A DNA stretch of 64,000 bases. It comes from Rostratula benghalensis (Eukaryota; Chordata; Aves; Charadriiformes; Rostratulidae). This document shows, piece by piece, positions 49,234 to 61,199 of the stretch; positions within the stretch are counted from its first letter, which is position 1; every line of letters starts with the position of its first letter. The stretch covers positions 312,341 through 376,340 of the forward strand of contig VXAI01000274.1 in assembly GCA_013399305.1 (NCBI GenBank), in the 5' to 3' direction. A model generated the notes under the pieces. It saw only the letters and a list, made by a program, of their open reading frames with translations, was not told the DNA's origin and searched no databases. The translations under genes were made by a program, and so were the position numbers.

Positions 49234-49887
49234 TTATCTCTTTTGAGTGAAAATGACCCATAAACTTCCAAAATGCATCCCAGCTGCTGATTTGCCACAT
49301 ATACTTCCAGAAGGAACTTTGGCTAGTTCAATTTTCCCCCTAGAGCTCTTGCTGTGGCCCAGTCCCAAAGCTGCTATTGAAGATAAGGTCTCAGCTCTCT
49401 GCTGCTGTTCTGAACCACTGCAACTTTCTCCGAAAGTAGTATTCCAGCTCTCCTCATCATCATAAAATATTCTTTTAAACAACAACTGAGTCAGCATGCA
49501 CATCCTCCAGTCATGCAGGGTAACTTCCCCGCCCTGGAGTAAATGACCAGCCCAAATGTTGTCTTTTCTTTCCCTCTCCTCCTCGCTGTTATAGTCCCTC
49601 ATGACACCAGCAGCAGGACAGCCCTTCCAGCGACATGTCTGCAGGGAATGTGCCAGTGAAATTGGTACAAGAAGGTCCAGCATGAAGCTCTCCTCCTGCC
49701 CATGTCTTTGAGAGCTGATGCTGCAAGCAAAGAAAAGGGGTTTGGTCCTTTCCCAAATATTGGCATACATCCCGAGAGACTCAACAGCAGCATACAGATT
49801 CTGCTCAGTATGGTAAGATCCTGTACTGTACAGATGGGATACACTGGCCCTGGTGAGTCCATACGGCAACTCAGCCAAAGTCTGCAT
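49234..49887 (-). other. 217-codon open frame of unknown status (longest in window)
   Basis: This is the longest ATG-to-stop frame in the window. The initiator has G at -3. The frame stays open upstream for about 17 more codons to a TGA, and within that extension CCCTACAG at about 49930-49937 on the minus strand resembles a 3' splice acceptor. It could therefore be an exon opening near 49929. The product would be soluble, with an acidic/arginine-rich patch (NSEEERERKDN) in the middle and no signal peptide, membrane span or family motif that I recognise. A frame this long is expected by chance less than once per window of this size, so it is suggestive but not convincing. A last exon, a retrogene or chance all remain possible. 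Confidence 0.25.
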
Positions 49888-49941
49888 ATCACTAAGGATG
49901 CATACATCACTGCAGATGCGTACAGATCTGTAGGGATTTCA

Positions 49942-51529
49942 GAATGAATCTTTCCATTGAAGCCATTCTGTCCCTGTGCCTCTGCTTAAAGTTCCTTTTA
50001 GTGACTGGCTGTAGAAATCTGTTGATCTGGGGGATAGCCTGCACTGGCAATTTGTTGTGAGGAGAGCTTGAGGATTAATGCTGTTCTCTTATTCCAGCTT
50101 AGTTTCTTCCCTTGGTTTCAAAAGGAAGCCAATATGAAACATTGTCATGGCAGAAGCTGCTTCTATGACATTTTGGAGCTGTCTGTCCAGAACAGGGCTA
50201 AACCAACATGACAACGATCTAAGGTGCAATGTATCCCATTAAATTCAAGTTAGCCCACTAAGCTTCCATCTTGGTACTCTTAGCGATTTGCTCTCTTCAG
50301 AAACCACCCTGGTTGACGGAAGCTCCCTGGGTCTGGCACGCACCTTCTGGGATTTCTCCCATAGTGCAGGGCAGGAGATAGTTCAGTGAAGCAGAAAATA
50401 CAATTTGCTTTGCTTAAAACCACCTGCTCCCAGCTAACTTTTAAAATTTTTTTTTTCCCCGTGAAGATTTTATTTGGGGAGATGTATATGAAGAAGGGAG
50501 AAGGAGGAGAATGAAAGTCAAATGTCTGCCACTTGAGGAGACCTGAACGTTAAAGGCAACGGTGATCTTCTTATGCATGCAAGACTTTACAGAACCACCA
50601 GTGTTTCTCAATATACCACTACCAATTAAGGGCAGAGCTATAAGCTCTGTACTTCGCATTGCTGTGCAGAGACTGGGAGAATACCACCTGGATTGTGGCT
50701 GCAAGAAAATGTAGCTACTGAAATAGGTCTAAAGGGAAAGGATTAAATGGTCAGGTTTTAATATCTGGGTTATTTATATCGGGGTCTCACTGGTTAGGAT
50801 AAAAGCATCATCCATTCTAAAGGTCAGGAAATGCCATCCATCCTTAAATTAGCCTGTTACGCTAGACAGAATATGCACATAGTAGGATACCAGCTGATTA
50901 CATGACCTTGCAGTATCTTTTCCTTGAGCACAGGAAGTCTTCCCAGAGCAAATAAGCAAACTGATGGATGATGGGACAAGGTACAAGGAAAGAAGGAGCA
51001 TCCCCTCATGTAGTTTCTGTTCCTGTGTGTTTCCCAGATTTGTCATGAAATATTAGATGGCAAGCATAGTCCAAAACTCCAGAAGTCTCACTGCCAAATG
51101 ATTGAGCCCTTGTAATTCTTTGCAATATTTAAGAATTTAGAGGTGGGAAACTTTGGGGTTTGGTTGTTGTTTTTTTTTTTATTTATTTTAATTTCTGTCT
51201 TGATCCTAGAGAGCACCGACTACTGAAAGCAAACCTCTAGAGAGAAAATATCGATTTCCCTCCTGTTCTTCATTCTGTTTGAACTCTACAACTTCCCTAA
51301 TTCCCCCAGGGAACAATTCCCTTCCCTACAGAGCTACAATCAGTTTCAAAATTGACTTGAAAACAAGAAAACAAAAATCTGCCTTTCTTTTTCTTGTGTT
51401 CTAAAAGTTCTGACAAGGGCCTTTCTCCAGAGAGCCATCTTCTTCAATCTCTTTGCATTTACTGTCACCTGCCACATTTTGTTCTGCATTAAGGAGACAG
51501 CAAGCTAGCTATGCTGCCTTCTTTTTGTG
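49942..51529. other. Unique non-coding sequence
   Basis: No gene or interspersed repeat recognised. Contains a T11 run near 51170. Open frames are below 90 codons. Confidence 0.6.
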
Positions 51530-51655
51530 GCTTCTTCTACCTTCTTCTACAGGCCAGCTTCCTACACGATGTATCGGAATCTCGTCTTCAATGTGAACCC
51601 TATCGGTTGCTCTGATTACTTGTCTACGACCAGAATTTTCATACCATTTCATGGG
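51530..51655 (+). other. Possible exon flanked by splice-like sites
   Basis: A duplicated 10-mer CTTCTTCTAC (51531-51540, 51541-51550) followed by AG makes a good polypyrimidine tract and acceptor at 51551-51552. The next ~99 bases are open in one frame (PASYTMYRNLVFNVNPIGCS and onward) and contain about five CpG in 70 bases, unusual for this window. An ATG|GTGGGT donor-like sequence follows at about 51652. No protein family is recognised, and splice-like pairs of this quality also occur by chance. Confidence 0.2.
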
Positions 51656-54600
51656 TGGGTCTACTTAAATGTGTGTATGTTTTTCTGCCTCTCTCTGTAC
51701 TTTCTTTTTCAGTTTGTTCTGCTTTTTTTAACAATTAGAGGCCATGACTGCCTGTGGGGCATCACACAGGAGCCTTCTCCAGTGAGATACTCACTATTTA
51801 TCTACAGCAGGAATCCCTCATTTCTGCTGGAGTTCTGTATTAAATTACATGGATACTTAATTAGACAGACTTAATTTGATTTTAAATATCCACACGACTT
51901 GTGCAATTATTATTCAGCCTTGTGTAGCTTCCGTATGATATACTCTTTCTGATGAGGGTAGTGATATGCACACAGAGGTAAAAAAATATCTCTGTGTCAC
52001 TCCAAGCATCATGGCAGAGCTGTTTTATGAAAGATTTTGAGATCCTCAGACACCAGGCATTTCACTGACTTAAAGAGCAGTATGGAAATATTGGCTCATT
52101 TCCTTACCTGTTTTAGCTCTACAAAACCCACACTTCCTCACCCAGCCTGGGGCCAGAATTCTATTTGGAGCACGTACCTGAATATGACATCCTACGTGTG
52201 GCATACCTTTAGAAGGCCAGAGACCTCTGTTCAGCTGCCACTGACCTGAAAGCCAGGTTGCTCCTCTCTCGTCTCCACAGTAATTCACTTCCCAGCTTCT
52301 GTATCCCATTTGTACATTCGGTTCTCCAGCTTTGTAGGGACTCGGATAAATTTTGCTGCTTCTACAGCACATTATAGATGAAGAACCTAACACAAAGGTT
52401 TCAGAACAAATTGTTCCAGTCAGAAGAAAAATATAAAAATCTGGGGTAAGGACAGGCATGCTTTTCAACACTTTTATTTTACGACACATTTTTTTCTTGT
52501 GCAATAATACACTTTCATGATTGTGCTCAATCATGACGTTCTTTCCCTCTGGACCATGGTGTATGTCATCTTTTTCCCTGCCAGCTTTTTTTTGCCCAAT
52601 GTCAGATGTATACTTTGTTCCTAAAAAGCTGGTGTTCTCCTTGCTGTTAACCTAGCTTGCTTTGTTTGTCAAAAATTCTATCTGGAGAGTGGTGCCCTGC
52701 CTTATGTTTAGTTGTACAGGAATTTTCTTCTTTCCTAGGGATGGTCTGAGCAGAACTTTTTTCATTCAAGGCAAGCATCACCCTTTGCATAAAGGCTTCA
52801 GAACTTCTGATAGAAAGCACTCAATAAATTTGAGAAGTCACAAATAGCAAGAACACAAGTTGTTCACTACAGCAGCCTTTTGCACAGAAATGTCCCAACT
52901 GTAGCAGGTCCCAGCTGTAGAAATAACGGAGAGAATGCTCCAGAGAATCCATGTGCCCAGTGATTTCTTGGGTTCGCTCTGATGCTGGTCTGAATCATTT
53001 CTCTCTTTATTAGCTCTGCTTCTAAACCTAGAGGACACCATGTCACCGAATCACCTCTGAGCACATTCCCACACTCTCTTTGAAGCTGTTGTTAAAGAAG
53101 ATAGCCATCTCCTAACACCTGTTTGAAGGGAAAAAATGCAATCACTCTCTTGTAGGACTCTAAAGCTTAGTTTTGTGTCCTTCTCAAACAAAGAACATGC
53201 ACCACTACTTGATTTTGCATTTAAGAAATGTTCGCATGCGACATGTAACAAAGCTAGGAGTTCTCAGCTGAAGAGCTTTTTGTATCTACTTAACTTGTAG
53301 CTGGCTTGATCTTGTACTATTTTAAGATTTTTCTGCTTTGGAAAATCTCATTTCAGTGTTAAAATATTAGTGGCGCTGCAATGTTATTTCCATGGTGCCC
53401 TGCTTAGCTCCAGGTCACTTATATTTTGTCAATCAGTCCTACAGTGTTAGTTATTTATCTATCACTTAATAACCATGCTGCAGAGAATAATTTATCTGGC
53501 ATAGCATGGTAATTTGTACTATAATTTCACCCCTGCTGCTGCAGACCTGCATTCCGTTACAGCAATGATTGAGGAAAATTAAGATTCCTAGGTCACACTT
53601 TGGGCTCTATGTTTTCTGCCTTTCATAATTTCATTTCACTTCATCATCTTTGATTGAAGAAAGGGTTCATATAGAAATGTGAGAAGTAGCAAAAATCACC
53701 ATGTTGTTCAGCCCACTAGGACACAGCTCATGAGGATAAAGAGTAGGGGACTGTGCAGTCAAGAAATCGACTCAGGAGACTCGTCCACCACCAAAGTTGA
53801 ACCCATTGCAAATGCTCTGAAGATAAGCTTAAACTACTTTTTGGTTTGTTTGCTTCTTACTACTCTTAGAAATATAAATAAAGCATATGTGTAATACTGA
53901 TGCACCTTTTCCCCCCAAATCTAGCCAGCATTAACGTTGATCAGGTATAGAATTTAACCTTATCAGACACTATTCTGCTCTAATTTAGAAGCCATTTGTT
54001 GCAATTAAGTGTGAAATAAGAAAAGGGGGTAAATATAAAGAAAGTAAAGAAGGCTGAAAGAGAAGGTAAGAAATGCTACTTATAGAATTGGTTTTACTCA
54101 TGCTCTTTTACAGAGTGTAATAGACATATATTATTTTTTTAAACCATGAATGTTGATATTATGATTAGAAGATGGCACTTGCAGTTAAGTGGCCAGTCAT
54201 CACAGAAATACCCTGTTTCAGATATATTTACTTTCAGGCTGAAGAAAAGGAGGGGACTGTAACATGCATTAGGCAATGGCTTCTAAACACTGCCTGCTAT
54301 TAATCAGAAACCATTTTGGCTGTTCTTTCTGTAGAAAAGAGAACCTTTCACATTCAAATTTTCTCCAGATGTTGCATCCTTCAAGAAAGGTGTTAGAGAT
54401 GGTCATTTTTTGATACAAGCAAAATTGATTGATGTCTGCTAAAATGAGGCTCCACACAGACTTCTAAGTCCTAAGGAAATATAAATAGTAATAGAATCAG
54501 CAGTATCAGTTTTATGGAGTTTAATTCACATGTGAACCCTGCTCTGAGAGATTCAGGGGACTTGCTGCAGACCTACTTCTGCATCCCATGCATTTATTTA

Positions 54601-56194
54601 TTTATTTTTAGGTAGAATTATTTTCTCTGGAGAAGACCTTCTGCAGAAATTGCAGAGCAGCCAGTGAGTATCATCTGTGCATCCAGTATTAACACCAAGT
54701 TGCTTTTTCCTCTGTTTTTTGAGTAAGATGTTCCTATGTTTGCTGTCTCATTTATTTCAGCTCTGCTTCCCTACTGCAGAATAATCTAGTAAGGAAAGGC
54801 TATTCTCATCATAAGTCATTTCTTTCTCAATTGCACTTTATCTCCATAGCATGCAGAGCTTGGTTAGGGTACTTCAGCCTGGTACCTCAATTCTAATTCT
54901 CAGAAGTTACATATATAAGACAAGGGAGTTCAGCTTGGACCCGTATTTCTTTGTTTAACAAAGAACCCGAGAGGCAGGTATGTGCTAACAAATATAGATG
55001 TGGTGAGCCTACAGTCTGAATGATGCTTTTGTTATTTACAAGTAATGAATAACTTTGTACCGGTAAACCAGCTGACTATCTTTTTTCATTATCACGATCT
55101 CAGCGAGCCTATCTAGAAACAGTTCTAAGCACATACTGATGAGCTGTCTACACAAATAAATTGATCAATAAAAAATATTAGGTAGAATAGGGACTCAGGA
55201 GAAACTGCTGCATGGATACTAATACATCAAATTTCTTAGAGATTAGTTAACTCCATGGTATTATGGATTTGTAGTTTATGTTTTACCCAAACTGTCAGTG
55301 AAGGCGGAAATATTTGTGAAACATAGCAGCATCTGGAAATAAGCAGGGCAGCAAAAATTCATTACTGCTGGTTTTCCACCTTCAGAAATCCTTACAGCAT
55401 CCAAACATCAAACCATCAGTCTGAGTAGCACCACAATCAACTCTCTTTATTGAGGTGTGGTTGACCATCTTGGTTTATTTGTAAGTAGCTTCTTGCTTGC
55501 TAAACTGAGGTATGAACTTTCATTTATGGCTTTGAGGCTAATTTATTGGAAAACATTAGTTCTCTTTCTGTTACTTCCCGTTCAAGGATGACTTCCTCGT
55601 CACCACCTCCCAGATCTTATTTCACAGGTGTTCCTTCCATTTCTAGCTTAGACTCTAGCAGGTGGTTAGTCAACTTGAGCATGGCTTTGAGTAATTGTGC
55701 TCAAGCTCCTCTTTGGCAGGGAATCAAGCCTTACAAGATTATAACTAAATTTTATTTCTTTTTCTGCATTTATCCACTCCAGGTGGTGGGTGTTAAGCAT
55801 CCAACCTTCCCCTTCCTCTAATCTCCACAGAAATGCAGGCAAGCTTTCCCAATGGTCTTTTAAAAACAATGAAGATTTTTAAAAAATATATTAAATGGTG
55901 CATTATTAAAAAAAAAGAAAAAAGAAAGGTTGAAAGCATTATTTTGGAGTGTGGATTATGGTGCTATAAAATATGCCATTTAGCAGATCTTCCTCTTGTG
56001 ACCTGTGCTGGTCTTGGGTGCAGATAGTACCAAAAGTTTACAAGAACTGCCTTTGACCACTTTTGGATAGAAAGGCTGCAGACAAATAGAACAAGTCGTC
56101 GAAAACTTCAGGGAGTCTGTATGACTTACAGAGTTGGACAAGGTGGGTAGAATGACAGGTAAGCAGTTTGTGCATGAAGGTTTGGTTTTGATGG
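51656..56194. other. Unique non-coding sequence
   Basis: No gene or interspersed repeat recognised. The longest frame is 154 codons on the minus strand (52070-52534), without recognisable motifs. The 53400-53580 stretch is AT-rich and poor in open frames. A (TTTA)n stretch is near 54595. Confidence 0.6.
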
Positions 56195-57025
56195 AATCAT
56201 AGAATAATTTAGATTGGAAAAGAGCTTTAAGATCATTGAATCCAACCATTAAGTTAACACTGCCAAGTCCATCACTAAATTATGTCCCTAAGTACCACAA
56301 CTGCATGTCTTCAATACCTCCAGGGATGGTGACTCAACCACTTCCCTGGATGGCCTGTTCCAATGCTTGACAAGCCTTTTGGTGAAGAATTTTTTCCTCA
56401 TATCCATTCTAAACCTCCCCTGCCACAACTTGATGTCATCTCCTCTTGTCCTATTGCTTGTTATCTGGGAGAAAAGATTGACACCCACCTTACTACAGCC
56501 TGCTCTTCAGGTAGTTGCAGAGAGCAATATGGCCTCCCCTCAGCCTCCTTTCCTCCAGGCTGAACAAACCCAGTTCCCTTAACCACTCCTCATAATATTT
56601 GTGCTCTAGACCTTTCACCAGCTTCATTGCTCTTCTCTGGACATGCTCATGTCCTCAATGTCTTTTCTGTAGTGAGAGTTCCAAAACTGAACACACTATT
56701 TGAGATGCAGCCTCACCAGTGCCAAGTACATAGGTATGATCGCATCCCTAGTCCTGCTGGCTACACAGCTTCAGATGTAAACCAGGATATTATTTGCCTT
56801 CTTGGCCACCTGAGCACACTGCTGGCTCATAATCAGCCAGCTGTTCACCAGCTCCTCCAGGTTCTTTTCTGCTGGAAGCTTTCCAGACACTCTTCCCCGA
56901 GCCTGGAGCACTGCATAGGGTTGTTGTGCCCCAAGTGCAGGACCTGGCACTTGGTCTTGTTGAACCTCATACAACGGGCCTCATCCCATTGATCCAGCTT
57001 GTCCAGGTCCCTCAGATCTCACCTT
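56195..57025 (-). mobile_element. CR1 LINE copy, 3' part, minus orientation
   Basis: A long 5'-truncated CR1 in minus orientation. Its 3' end is at 56195, where the plus strand reads AATCATAGAATAATTTAGAT, the complement of a CR1 tail. Going to higher coordinates come the 3' untranslated blocks ('cctccagggatggtgactca', 'gcctcctttcctccaggctg') and then the end of ORF2. The minus-strand translation there contains [11 protein letters not shown] and MSQQCAQVAKKANNIL, typical of the C-terminus of CR1 reverse transcriptase. A frameshift splits this from the upstream [11 protein letters not shown] block. The copy is diverged and inactive. It reaches about 57025, where similarity fades. Confidence 0.93.
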
Positions 57026-58234
57026 CATGTGGTGAGAATACGATCAGGAGAAACTCCACCCTAGTTTAGGTTTGAGTCCATCCACATAGGATGCTTTGGA
57101 AAGTCAGGACTTGGCACCCAAGTCCTGGCCCATCTGTCAAGGAGTGCTACTTTCAGGCACTGACTCAAGCTTTGTCATCTAAAATGTTTGCATGTAGCCA
57201 CATGTCTTTTTAAGACATTTTCTGAAAGTTGAGAGCAAGTTAAGACCTCCATGTAAATACAGTCCCAAATAGATACTGCCACACTGCAATAAATGTTATA
57301 AATGCAGAAACATTTTACATACCAAGATAGATATGAAGATGAGATCTTTGTATCTGCCTTGTGCTAGCTTTACACTGATGTAACAGCAGATTCTAATCTT
57401 AGAGACATATCCATCCGTGTATTGCAGTGACATGGAAACTAGTCATAATGGAGCAAATTGCCACAGCTGACCAAGTCCTTGGAGTACATTAAATCCTGGA
57501 AGGGTTTTTCTCTTTATACTAACACCGATTTTCGCTTTCAGGTGAAGAAAGATTATTCTGCTTTTCTATAGCACCACATAAAGGTTTTGGGCACAGAGCC
57601 TAGAAGATAATTTAGATACCAGGGCAACTGATAGGAGGGAAGTGAAGAACTCCTCTGCCTTTCTTCTGATTTTTTTTTTAAGTCTTAAATTACTTTCAAG
57701 CAGTGTGGAAGAGTCTGAAACCTCATATGAAGTCTCCATTCCTCTCACTCTGCAAGCCAGGTGAGACAGTGGAGTGAGCAATCTTTTATCACTCGGCAGA
57801 GGTCGTCTCGGCTGAGCCAGGAGTGAGAACATTTCCACAGTATCAACCTGTAAATGAAACAGAAAAATACCTTGCAGTTTTCTTCTCTTTTTGTAAAGGC
57901 TACTTTCAGGGGGTCTGTTTTTCCCAACTGCTGGTTTTCAGTCATCCCCATGCTACTGCTGGGTTTTTTGTGTATTCAGCCTCTCTTACCTGGCCCTTTT
58001 TCATCCCCTTTTTCTCCTCATCCTTCTTGACTCTCTCCCTTATGGATTCTACTACCAGAAAGAAATGGTTTCTTCAACAGTGGGTTGTCCAAGTACCAGT
58101 GTTTTGTGTAAAGGTCATGGTTCCTCCCACCCCTTTTGCCTCACATACAAGTGTTAGCACCATCTTTTGGTTTGAGAAATATTTACAGGTTTGCCTCCTT
58201 TCACTTGTGTTTGTATGTGCCTAGCGCCCTTTGC
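57026..58234. other. Unique non-coding sequence
   Basis: No gene or interspersed repeat recognised. A 133-codon plus-strand frame (57823-58224) is hydrophobic because of a T/C-rich tract and has no family signature. Confidence 0.6.
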
Positions 58235-58272
58235 AAAAAAAAAAAAAAAAAGAAAAAAAAGATAAAAAAAAG
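58235..58272. repeat. A-rich tract, A17-G-A8-GAT-A8
   Basis: Interrupted A-rich run without a recognisable retrotransposon upstream. It is probably a simple repeat. Confidence 0.9.
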
Positions 58273-59319
58273 ACTCCTCATCAATTATCTTCTTAGACTC
58301 TAGGAACATTTTAACATTGCCCTTTATAAATGCAAATAAAAAGCTGAGCTGATTGGGACTTGACTTCCAGTGGCTGTAAACTGCCTTGCATCATCTTGAG
58401 AACTACTATCATACAAATAGCAATAAATCTGGTGATTCAGAAACTCAGAGGAGGAGCATTTCCAGAACGGACAGAGAAAGGTAAAGTACTGGTCCTTCTG
58501 TTTTTCAGTGTCCTATTGTTACAAGAAACAGAACATGCTAGTCTGGCTCTTGCCGTCTTACCTGAAAATCAATAGGAGATGTCTGCCTTGTCTAAGCAGC
58601 ATTTGCTCGCCTTTGTCACTACAGTTGCTCTGACTTTCAAATCTGCAATCTACGTTATTCCCTGGCTGCATAATTTGAAGTTAATTATTTGTACATCTGC
58701 TTACAAAATCTAATGATTTTAAAAGGTTATTCCTCTCTGTATTTGATTGGTTATTTAGATCATTTGAAAGGTTATGTCACTGGCTGGTTTCTTGTCCGTT
58801 GGTTATCTTCGAAGACACAGTTTTTATAGTGGTGTTTGTTTAACTTGACCACTCAGTAACATTCACAGCTCTACACTAGGATGCAGAGGCATTTAGCAAG
58901 CCACCACAGTATCCTGCTTAAACGAGAGGTTCAGCCAAAACGTGCTTTCTGCAATGATAGCTGCTCCTGCTCCCTGCACCCCCACCAGACCCCCTGCAGA
59001 GCAGCCAGCATGAATTTTCCCTGCTGTCTCATGGATTAAGAGCAAATAAGTGTTCCCAGTTCTGACATACAGACTAGAGAAATGCTGTAGTATTAGCAGA
59101 AGATATTAACCACAGTCTCAGAGAAAAAAAAAAAAAAAACACAACCAAAAAAACCCCCCAACAAACCTATGTGAGAAACAGTGGTTTTTTGTTATTTTTA
59201 GTGTTTCTGTATACTGTTCTGGGTAGTTTGCCTGGCTGAACTTTCAGGGTGTCCTGTTCCACCAGGTACTGCAGCACATCTCTGAGAACTGAATGGAGGA
59301 AGCAGCTCTGTCCAGGCAG
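58273..59319. other. Unique non-coding sequence
   Basis: No gene or interspersed repeat recognised. Contains an A16 run at 59124-59139 followed by a C/A-rich simple sequence. Confidence 0.6.
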
Positions 59320-59830
59320 TCTCTGCCAAAAATGCTTTGGAGTCCTCAACACAGGAAGTACATTGACCTGTTGGAAAGGATCCTGAGCAGGGCCAAAAAG
59401 ATGCTCAGAGGGCTGGAGCACCTCTGCTATGAAGACAGGCTGAGAGAGCTGGGGTTGTTCAGCCTGGAGAAGAAAAGGCTCCAGGGAGACCTTATAGCAG
59501 CCTTCCAGTATCTGAAGGGAGCTACAGGAGAGCTGGAGAGGGACTCTTTGTCAGGAGGTGTAGTGACAGGACAAGGGGTAACGGCTTTAAATTGAAGAGG
59601 GGAGATTTAGTTTAGATACCAGAAAGAAATTCTTCCCTGTGAGGGTGGGGAGGCTCTGGAACAGGTTGCCCAGGGAAGCTATGGATGCCCCACCTCTGGA
59701 AGTGTTTAAGGCCAAGCTGGATGGAGCTTTGAGTAATCTGCTGTAGTGGGAGGTGTCCCTGCCTTTGGCAGGGAGGGGGAGGAACTCAATGATCTTTAAG
59801 GTCCCTTCCAACTCAAATGATTCTATGATT
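59320..59830 (+). mobile_element. CR1 LINE copy, 5'-truncated, with 3' tail
   Basis: CR1 3' portion in plus orientation, related to the 10.24-10.75 kb copy. It shows 'cctcaacacaggaagtacat', 'gatgctcagagggctggag', 'gctgagagagctggggttgt', the 'agcctggagaagaaaaggct' and 'ggagaccttatagcagcctt' blocks, the 'gaaattcttccctgtgaggg' block, and a terminal ATGATTCTATGATTG ending about 59830. The translation 59293-59595 reads as the end of CR1 ORF2 running into the 3' region. It retains the 'ggggtaacggctttaaattg' segment that the other copy has lost. A T20 run (59891-59910) lies 60 bases downstream. Confidence 0.93.
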
Positions 59831-59890
59831 GTATCCAGGCTTCCCTTTTCAAAAGGAATTAGCTTTTGGGAGGAAATGGTTCTCTCCATG

Positions 59891-59910
59891 TTTTTTTTTT
59901 TTTTTTTTTT
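59891..59910. repeat. Poly-T run, T20
   Basis: Twenty T, 60 bases beyond the end of the neighbouring CR1 copy. CR1 does not end in poly-A, so the run is not its tail. Confidence 0.95.
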
Positions 59911-60043
59911 ATATTCCTGTGGAAGGACCATAGCAACACAGACCAAATGAATCAGGATCTATGACCTTTACATGATTTTAACAACTTTTTTTTCCATATC
60001 AATGGAAAAGATCCACCTTTTGTGCCCATCTAAACAGCTGCTC
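59911..60043. other. Short unique spacer
   Basis: Nothing recognised between the poly-T run and the TG microsatellite. Confidence 0.6.
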
Positions 60044-60080
60044 TGTGTGTGTGTGCGTGTGTGTGTGCGTGTGTGTACAC
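60044..60080. repeat. (TG)n microsatellite with two C interruptions
   Basis: Alternating TG for about 33 bases, with two TGCG interruptions, ending in GTACACA. Purine-pyrimidine alternation is maintained through the interruptions, so the whole tract could adopt Z-DNA. Likely length-polymorphic. Confidence 0.95.
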
Positions 60081-61199
60081 ATGCATTTAGAAAGATGCTT
60101 TACCAAATGAATTGGATCTCCTAGAGAGACACCTGGGGATAATGTGTAGTTGCCTCCCACTGGTATGCCCGGTTACATCCATATTTATAAACAACTTTAT
60201 CCTCAGAACAGGAGCCATTAAATCACTATCCCTGAGGCTGCTCTGGCTGTGGTAGATAAACGTAAGTATATCTATGTATTTTTATGTCTAAGGATTGTAA
60301 GCCTGCATAGAGAGTTAAAAAGGGCAAAAGTTCAAAGTAGGATATGATTGAATGGACGGATGGGAGGAAATAGGATCAGATGAGAGTACAGCGTCTTGCA
60401 TGGAAGGAAGTCTGCTCATTAGCAATGCAGAGTTGCTCTAGCCAAGAGCCAGGAAAGTGTCTCTGAGGAGCAACATTTGAGAAGTCTACAGGCATGGGAT
60501 GCCTGTGAACAGCAGGAAGAAAACTGAGGGACTGCAAAACACTCTGGAAGCTCTGAGATGTTTCAAAGGATTGCATTCATCCCTGCATGAACATACTAAC
60601 CTGACCTGAGCAGGGAATGATGCAGCTTGTAAAAGTAAAATCAGGGGTTTTCATCTACTTTTGTTTTTACACAATGTCCATCTTGTTCTGTCTTAGAATC
60701 CTGATGCTTTGCTGATTTTTTCTAATCTTCTATTCAGGTGGGATCTGTCCTGCAGATTCAGGGTTCCATGGAAGGACAATGGTTGCTACTGGGGATATTG
60801 TGTATTGCCAGGTATACTATATCCCCACCCGTTGCTTTAAGTTAGTGTGATTTCAGTTCCTTTATACTTGCATACATACCAAGCTTATGGAATGTGTTTG
60901 CTAGACAGTTTTGGAGACTGTAAGCTGCTTTAGCAGGTGAGTTGAATGGCCTGAAGCCAAATGCAAACTTCAGGATTCATTCATATGGTCTAGATGGCAC
61001 ATTCAGATACTCCAGAATCTTCTTTTGTTGGTGATTTTCTCCTCCATTTCTTGCATGTTTATGGTTGCAGTGGTAGCTTGAGGTGATCAATATTTAACAC
61101 ACAGAGCAAGATTTTCCTCATCCTACCAAAGGTCATAAGCTATGATTCAGAGATAAACATTCAGCTGGCTGGAGAAAGCTGTTTACAACACCTGCTTTG
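60081..61199. other. Unique non-coding sequence
   Basis: No gene or interspersed repeat recognised. Open frames are below 70 codons. Confidence 0.6.

Noticed and set aside
52070..52534. 154-codon minus-strand frame
   Set aside because: No motif, no splice context noticed, and the length is within chance expectation for the window.
58235..58272. A-rich tract as the tail of a processed pseudogene
   Set aside because: The upstream sequence shows no polyadenylation signal close by and no recognisable coding remnant.
59293..59595. 100-codon plus-strand frame as a host gene
   Set aside because: The sequence is CR1 ORF2 end and 3' region, recognisable from the RAKKMLRGLEHL block and the flanking repeat.
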